From the NCBI RefSeq assembly GCF_000003815.2, contig NC_049990.1, positions 12,726,337-12,755,683 on the forward strand: a DNA stretch of 29,347 nt. The letters are read 5' to 3'. Positions 24,009-29,347 of this stretch are shown one piece after another; position 1 is the stretch's first letter, and every line of letters starts with the position of its first letter. Source of the DNA: Branchiostoma floridae. Its lineage: Eukaryota > Chordata > Leptocardii > Amphioxiformes > Branchiostomatidae. The position numbers were made by a program, and so were the translations under genes. The notes under the pieces are model-generated. The model was not told where the DNA came from and did no database searches. It worked only from the letters and a program-made list of their open reading frames with translations.

Positions 24009-24640
24009 TAATCTTTAATGGTTTAAGTGCAAAAAAACTTTTTAAAGTTAATATTTACACCAAATATTGCTTTCTGATAAAGTTGAGGGAAATCTTATGT
24101 CTATTGCACGGAGTGAATTTACGCTTTTAATTCATTTTGCCATGCCTGCATTCATTTAAAAAAAATACTATATGATACATTATGACAATATATACATTGT
24201 AATTCACTGTAAATACTCAAGGTTGAGAAGTGTATAACGGTTCCTCAGTGTTGTGTGTTTTTTACTTGGACCTTCACAGTCCGACAATTACCGTTAAACG
24301 GCCAATCAAACATTATGTCTTCTCTGCAACATGCACTCAATGTTTCCAGCTTTTGATAGGCCGCAAGTCTACATTTATCAAGGATATGTCACAGGTGAAC
24401 CTATGAGAGCCAAAGCACTCACATCACTCGCTATCACGTCCATCCTAAATCTACAGGCGCCAGCTTACATAATTATATATAATTGTCTATAATTATCTAT
24501 GATTATATATAATTATATATATTTATAGATATTTATAGATAATCCTTAATGGTTTAAGTGTAAAAAAAAACCTTTTTTTCTTAATATTTACACCAAATAT
24601 TGCTTTCTGATAGAGTTGAGGGAAATTGTCTATTGCACTG
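24001..24640. repeat. Direct duplication of a ~100-bp segment, ~530 bp apart
   Basis: 24001-24105 and 24534-24640 share TTAATGGTTTAAGTG, TTAATATTTACACCAAATAT and TGCTTTCTGATA(A/G)AGTTGAGG in the same order. Both copies follow AT-rich tracts of the minisatellite type. Tandem duplication of minisatellite plus flank is the simplest reading. Confidence 0.8.
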
Positions 24641-25198
24641 AAATTGTCTATTGTCCATTGAAGCTAAATGTCGGAAGCAAACACAAACATAGTTGCCAAG
24701 GAAAATACGTATGCGCCCATAAAGAATACAAGAACACAGTAATTATTCTTGGGGTGTTGGGAGAGAGGCAAACTTTAAACAAGCAGGTTATATAAAGCAA
24801 TATTTGTGCTCAGTTCACTCTGCAAGCTTAGGTTAAAGAATCTTTCACGTCAAGATGTATTAGTATGGCAAAATATGTATAGACAAATTGAATCAAATAT
24901 CACTGCAGATTGGACATCCTGGCCAAATCCTCCAGCGGTGCGGGTAGACGTAAAGTTTAACATTGTTTGGTCAAAGTAATAAGTAAAACTAGGAAGGTCC
25001 ACATTTTTGATGAAAATGCAGGATGTTTCCGAAGGGGAGTAAAAAAAGAAAATCATCATAAAAGGGAAAAAAATTGTCCAATGTGCAATGCCCAGTGCTT
25101 GCAAATAAATAAATTTATTATTATATTAACTATTTGTCTAAAAAGGAAAAATAAAAAATAAAAAGATGAAAAAAAAACACGGACCGGCTCGGGACGCA

Positions 25199-25206
25199 TG
25201 ACGTCA
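25199..25206. promoter_or_regulatory. Palindromic CRE (TGACGTCA) in a GC-rich patch
   Basis: A perfect full CRE lies in a locally CpG-rich stretch (about 25180-25320) inside an otherwise AT-rich intron. It could mark an internal enhancer or alternative promoter; nothing else in the sequence proves function. Confidence 0.35.
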
Positions 25207-25544
25207 TGGCTCGGCGCATTGGATTTTTTTGTGCCATTATACTCTTGAGGGGAACGTCACTTTAGAGGTGTACCAGCAGAAACAACATATCACGGGGGGA
25301 ACTAGCGGGTCTGAACAATGGCATGCAGCGGGGTTTTCATCCTGTCCTATACATGTATTTCCTTCTCTATGGAACCTCCTTGATTGAACCAGTTAGTTTT
25401 CTGGTTGTTTTCTTTGAGTGTAAATGCTGGCATAGTCATTTTATTACTTAGTGTGATTATATCACCTCTCCTTCCCTTTCCCCTTTTGCAGGTGCTATCC
25501 AGCAAACAGAAGCAAAACAAGCAAGCACTAAATAAATTTGTAAT

Positions 25545-25960
25545 TTATGTCACTATGGAAGTGAAAAGTTTTTGCAACTGGGTGACAAGTAGTTTATGAT
25601 CTGAAAATATGCCTTCCAGAAGTGCCAGACTACTCAGTAGTTTTTACAAACCGGGCTTCAGCAAATATGTTCCCTTCTGTGGTTAATGCATATTTAAGTT
25701 TTCAGTAGAAGTACAGAAGCTGGGGCAGTGTCAATTTTTCCATTTTTAGTTTTAGTTTTGACCGTACATTTACTTCAATCAAAGGTGGTCCTGGGTCAAC
25801 TTACCCTTTCCTTTCCCTCCCATCTTTAAAGAAGCCATGATTTATCTTTTTTGTATCTAGATGCTAACTAGCAACCACAATGCATGCACTAATTGGTGAT
25901 TAGTGTCATTAGAAGAGAAGAATAGTTGCAATTGGGTGAGAAGTAGTTTATGATCTTATG
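25545..25960. repeat. Diverged direct repeat (~55 bp, ~350 bp apart)
   Basis: 25550-25606 and 25905-25957 share TTGCAA(C/T)TGGGTGA(C/G)AAG and TAGTTTATGATCT. Both are preceded by CTTTCC-rich, AG-ending tracts, suggesting an old tandem duplication of a few hundred bases. Confidence 0.55.
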
Positions 25961-27905
25961 TAATCCCTTACAGAAAACCAAGGAGTTTTTAAACAAAACA
26001 CCTTGATACCATAAGCATTCAATTTCTGAGCGGACCGACCTAGCCTAAACATTGCAGCAACCATAGGATACATATTTTTTTGATTAGCATGAAAGTTTAT
26101 TGGAGTTGGTAAATTGCACACTACTTAACTACTACTGTCAGTGAATAAGTTACTTAATGACCAACTCTGGTAAGTTAACTTTCTTGAGTTGGAGAACACG
26201 TTATTTGTTTCTCATGATAAACTTTAATCTTTACTATATTTAGTAATACATGTAGTTTTTACTCTAGGACCTTCCTTTTCTAATGGGCTACCCTAGGCCT
26301 GTCGCAAGTGCTAACAGGAGGGGTAGTCCCAAGAAAAAAATACTATATTATATAGAAGTGGTGTAAAAACTTTAAACAGAAAAGGTCGCAAAAAACAAAA
26401 AAAAACCATGGCCAATTCAACAGCTTAAAATTGACTCCAAAAACTAAAAACTAAGTGTAAGTAGGTATATTTACTTGATACATGATAGCCTATTCTTGGC
26501 CTGTTTTGTGCATAATTGCCGGTACTGGGCTAAACAGTTTTCACACATTGGTGTAAAATTTCACACATTGGTGTAAAACTAAAAACATTGTACATGCATC
26601 TGTTTTGTTTGCTCTGAGTCCATTGCCTTTTGTGTACTAATTTCCTGGTTTGCTGTTTTCTTCAAGCTGAGGTTTATAATAGGAGGGTTTATCAAATGTA
26701 ACCAAGAAAGTCATCAACCTATAACCTTCTCGATATAGCAACCTCCAGCTTGTCCTGGCTTTGTAAATTATCAGGTTCTGTTTTTGTCTGCCAGCAAGTT
26801 AAATCGTGGGTGGTGAGCATACCTGAATGTTTAAATCAAGGAGCTTTTATCAAAAGCTCCTTGTTTAAATTAAACTTCCTGAATACGTAATGTCTTTTTC
26901 AAAGTTCTTGAATGCACTTATTCAGAATCTATCAAGCAGATGAAATGTAATACCTTCATGCATTAAAATCTTGAAAGTACCTGCTGATCAATAGTATCAA
27001 AAAAACTTTTACAGGACTGGAAGTGCTAAAAAAGTTTTTAATGTTTTTGCCAGTACTTTACAAAATCCGTGTCACAGTTTGCCCTGTCATATGCAGGTAA
27101 CATCATTGACTTGCTTCCAAGAAAATTTGATCTGATGTATATAACAGTGGGGTTCAAGCGCAGCCAAACTGAACACGCCAACAGCTCTGAGCTTTTGGCA
27201 TTGTGGTATGCACGTTGGATTTGTGATCACTGTGCCGGCCCATGTTTGATCCTGGTGTCGGCATGTTGTTTCTTCTGTTTCTTACTCCTTTGATTTGAAA
27301 TTTTGACCATCATAAGATAAAGACTTGAGTTGCAATGTGATGAAAAAGGCCATGAAGCTGTTATGTTTAATATATTGAATTAAGGAAACATCAGACAAAA
27401 GTTTGTTCCAGAGAATATTTCCATGTTCCAAATCCTGTTAATAAAAATAGGGCCAATACAAGCAAGGAGTATCCTCTTTTAGACCAATCCTGTAATTATG
27501 CGCTACTGTAATGCAGGGTCAAACTAGGTCAGCTATTGTCTTTAAAATGTGCAAAGTAATTGTAGCTGAACCAACTGTCCCACAGGGAATATCTTGAGAC
27601 CCGGCTACCCCACTGCTCAGAGATTAGCTGTAAAGCTGAGGTCCTTGGGTCCACTATTACTGTAAGAAATTTCAGAGGAATTACGGAAGCCTGAAAATTC
27701 ACCGGGATGGATTACATGATTCAAAATGGTGAAACCAAATGGGTACAATATTATCAACGTTGCATCCAACCCTGAGATAAACATTTCTTTGAGAAGTTGG
27801 ATAACTTGGAAGTTGAAAAAAAAATTAATTCAATTCAATTTTAACTTGACTCATTACTTTGACCCCCATGTACAGCCAAACCTTCATCTGTTGTCCTCAC
27901 AATTA
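25961..27905. other. Intronic, no gene seen
   Basis: It contains a 20-bp unit duplicated in tandem at about 26539-26579 (TTTCACACATTGGTGTAAAA) and a palindrome at 26830. Open frames are short and unsupported. Confidence 0.45.
26830..26869. repeat. 40-bp palindrome (TTTAAATCAAGGAGCTTTT type)
   Basis: The arms TTTAAATCAAGGAGCTTTT and AAAAGCTCCTTGTTTAAA surround the loop ATC, with one unpaired base. Related to 7635-7665 and, in the CAAGGAG core, to 9259-9307. Confidence 0.85.
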
Positions 27906-28080
27906 TTGAATGAATGAAAGACCTTTATTGTACAATCATGCCTCAACAGGCTAGGTACAGGTCACTGATAACAGACATGACAGACATATGCATAGACAAT
28001 AAGATACAAAACGGATTCAGATGCAACTTGGGACATTATTATTGTCTCAAGTTGACATGATTTTTAGATCTGGGTACTAT
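27906..28080 (-). mobile_element. Possible 3' tail of a retroelement
   Basis: On the minus strand the stretch reads TGTACAATAAAGGTCTTTC followed by ATTCATTCAAT. An AATAAA signal followed by a short tandem tetranucleotide tail is common at the 3' end of non-LTR elements and their SINEs. The body and any target duplication are not resolved. Confidence 0.35.
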
Positions 28081-28124
28081 TTGTACATAATATGATGTTA
28101 TGTACTCCTAAACCCTACTCAAGA

Positions 28125-28912
28125 CTGGCTTCCCTGGCTGGAATTCCAGCGCCTTACCGTAGGCTTTTGTCTGGCTGGATTTCCAGCGGCTTCCATTTGA
28201 GATACTCTGGCTGGAAATCCAGCGGCCAGAGCAAGACTGCCACCCTGGCTGGAAATCCAGCGGCCCTGTTCCACACTGCCACCCTCGCTGGAAATCCAGT
28301 GGCACCGTTCAACACTGGCTCCCTCGCTGGAAATCCAGCGGCCCTGTTCAACACTGCCTCCCTGGCTGGATTTCCAGCGGCCCTGTTCAACACTGCCAGC
28401 CTCGCTGGATTTCCAGCGGCACTGTTCAACACTGCCTCCCTGGCTGGAAATCCAGCGGCACTGTTCAATACTGCCTCCTTGGCTGGATTTCCAGCGGCCC
28501 TGTTTAAGACTGCCTCCCTCGCTGGAAATCCAGCGGCCCTGTTCAACACTGCCTCCCTCGCTGGAAATCCAGCGGCCCTGTTCAACACTGCCTCCCTGGC
28601 TGGAAATCCAGCGGCACTGTTCAACACTACCAACCTGGCTGGATTTCCAGCGGCCCTGTTCAACACTGCCTCCCTGGCTGGAAATCCAGCGGCACTGTTC
28701 AACACTACCAACCTGGCTGGATTTCCAGCGAAACTGTTTAACACTGCCTCCTTCGCTGGAAATCCAGCGGCCCTGTTCAACACTGCCAGCCTGGCTGGAA
28801 ATCCATCGGCCCTGTTCAACACTGCCTCACTCGCTGGATTTCCAGCGGCACTGTTCAATACTGTCTCCCTCGCTGGAATTCCAGCGGACCTGTTCAACAC
28901 TGCCTCTTTGCA
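28125..28912. repeat. 39-bp hairpin-bearing minisatellite, about 20 units
   Basis: About twenty units, regular at 39 bp from the fifth onward (the first three spacings are 37, 36 and 38). Each has CTGG/CTCG, then GCTGG-loop-CCAGC, then GGCCCTGTTCAACACTGCCT. The four-base loop is AAAT in 11 units, ATTT in 7 and AATT in the first and last. Because 39 is divisible by three, both strands stay open (28092-29006 plus, 28154-28900 minus), giving 13-residue repeats such as SLAGNPAALFNTA. No signal peptide, start context or homology supports a protein. Confidence 0.93.
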
Positions 28913-29347
28913 ACACAGGTATACTCCTTGCCAAATGCTTTATTCGGTACCTTATTTTCCAGATATATACATGATGGCTGATCCAGTACATGTAAACGAG
29001 CGCTAGTACTTTATCGACTGTGTTATTCGAAAGTTTTGGTTGCTCATAGAGGTTATTACATAAATCAAAAAATGTACTCCATAACTTGACCAGTACTAAA
29101 TCACTGTACATTCCCTTCTGTGTTTGCCTTTACAATCAATTGGTAAATCTGAAACCATGAATATCATGCGTATCAGGTTCAACCTGTATGCAGTACTCCA
29201 ACAATCTATACATTTCAGGCTGTTTTTGTTTTGATACATGCTGCCACTGTCAAAGTACAACATATATGATGTATGAGGCTCTACCCCTCCCTGCCTCATC
29301 ACATTGTGTCTTTCAACCATTTTGCATGTACTGTACCTTACCCTTGT
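28913..29347. other. Right end of the window, no gene seen
   Basis: Unique-looking AT-rich sequence after the minisatellite, with no exon recognised. Confidence 0.45.

Overview
This is eukaryotic, intron-rich DNA with a high load of small DNA transposons, microsatellites and minisatellites. Two gene families can be read from their splice-consistent exons, the telomere-type motif is TTAGGG, and introns are long. I infer an invertebrate deuterostome, most likely a cephalochordate (Branchiostoma-like). That assignment is inference, since no database search was possible. No prokaryotic operon, CRISPR array, phage or virus genome is visible.

Layout: (1) 1-2169 is a satellite of about 170-bp units, each carrying a block of telomeric TTAGGG repeats, ending at a 100-N gap (2170-2269). 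(2) 2515-6639, minus strand, holds eight coding exons of PPIL2 (U-box/cyclophilin spliceosomal protein). They encode the N-terminal ~185 residues; the cyclophilin half lies outside the window, to the left of the satellite. (3) 6640-7239 is a probable bidirectional promoter with ETS-type and YY1-type motifs. (4) 7240-7938, plus strand, is a two-exon gene for an unrecognised 94-residue protein with a signal peptide and one membrane segment. (5) 7939-10400 is intergenic. (6) 10430-10809 is a GC-rich promoter with three CCAAT boxes. (7) 10810-11027, plus strand, is the first coding exon of a p120/delta-catenin (CTNND/ARVCF/PKP4) family gene, with the diagnostic N-terminal coiled coil. (8) 11028-29347 appears to be mostly the long first intron of that gene. 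I found no further catenin exon there, but many mobile-element insertions, several with exact target-site duplications.

The intron insertions include terminal-inverted-repeat elements with 5-, 8-, 3- and 9-bp target duplications, a tRNA-derived SINE with a 12-bp duplication, a dispersed repeat present in palindromic form, a 32-bp AT-rich minisatellite, and a 39-bp minisatellite of about 20 units at 28125-28912.

The genes do not form a pathway. PPIL2 acts in pre-mRNA splicing/ubiquitylation and the catenin in cadherin junctions. The notable signals are structural: telomeric repeats embedded in an intronic satellite, a minisatellite whose hairpin loop occurs in both orientations, and a family of very short palindromic foldbacks.
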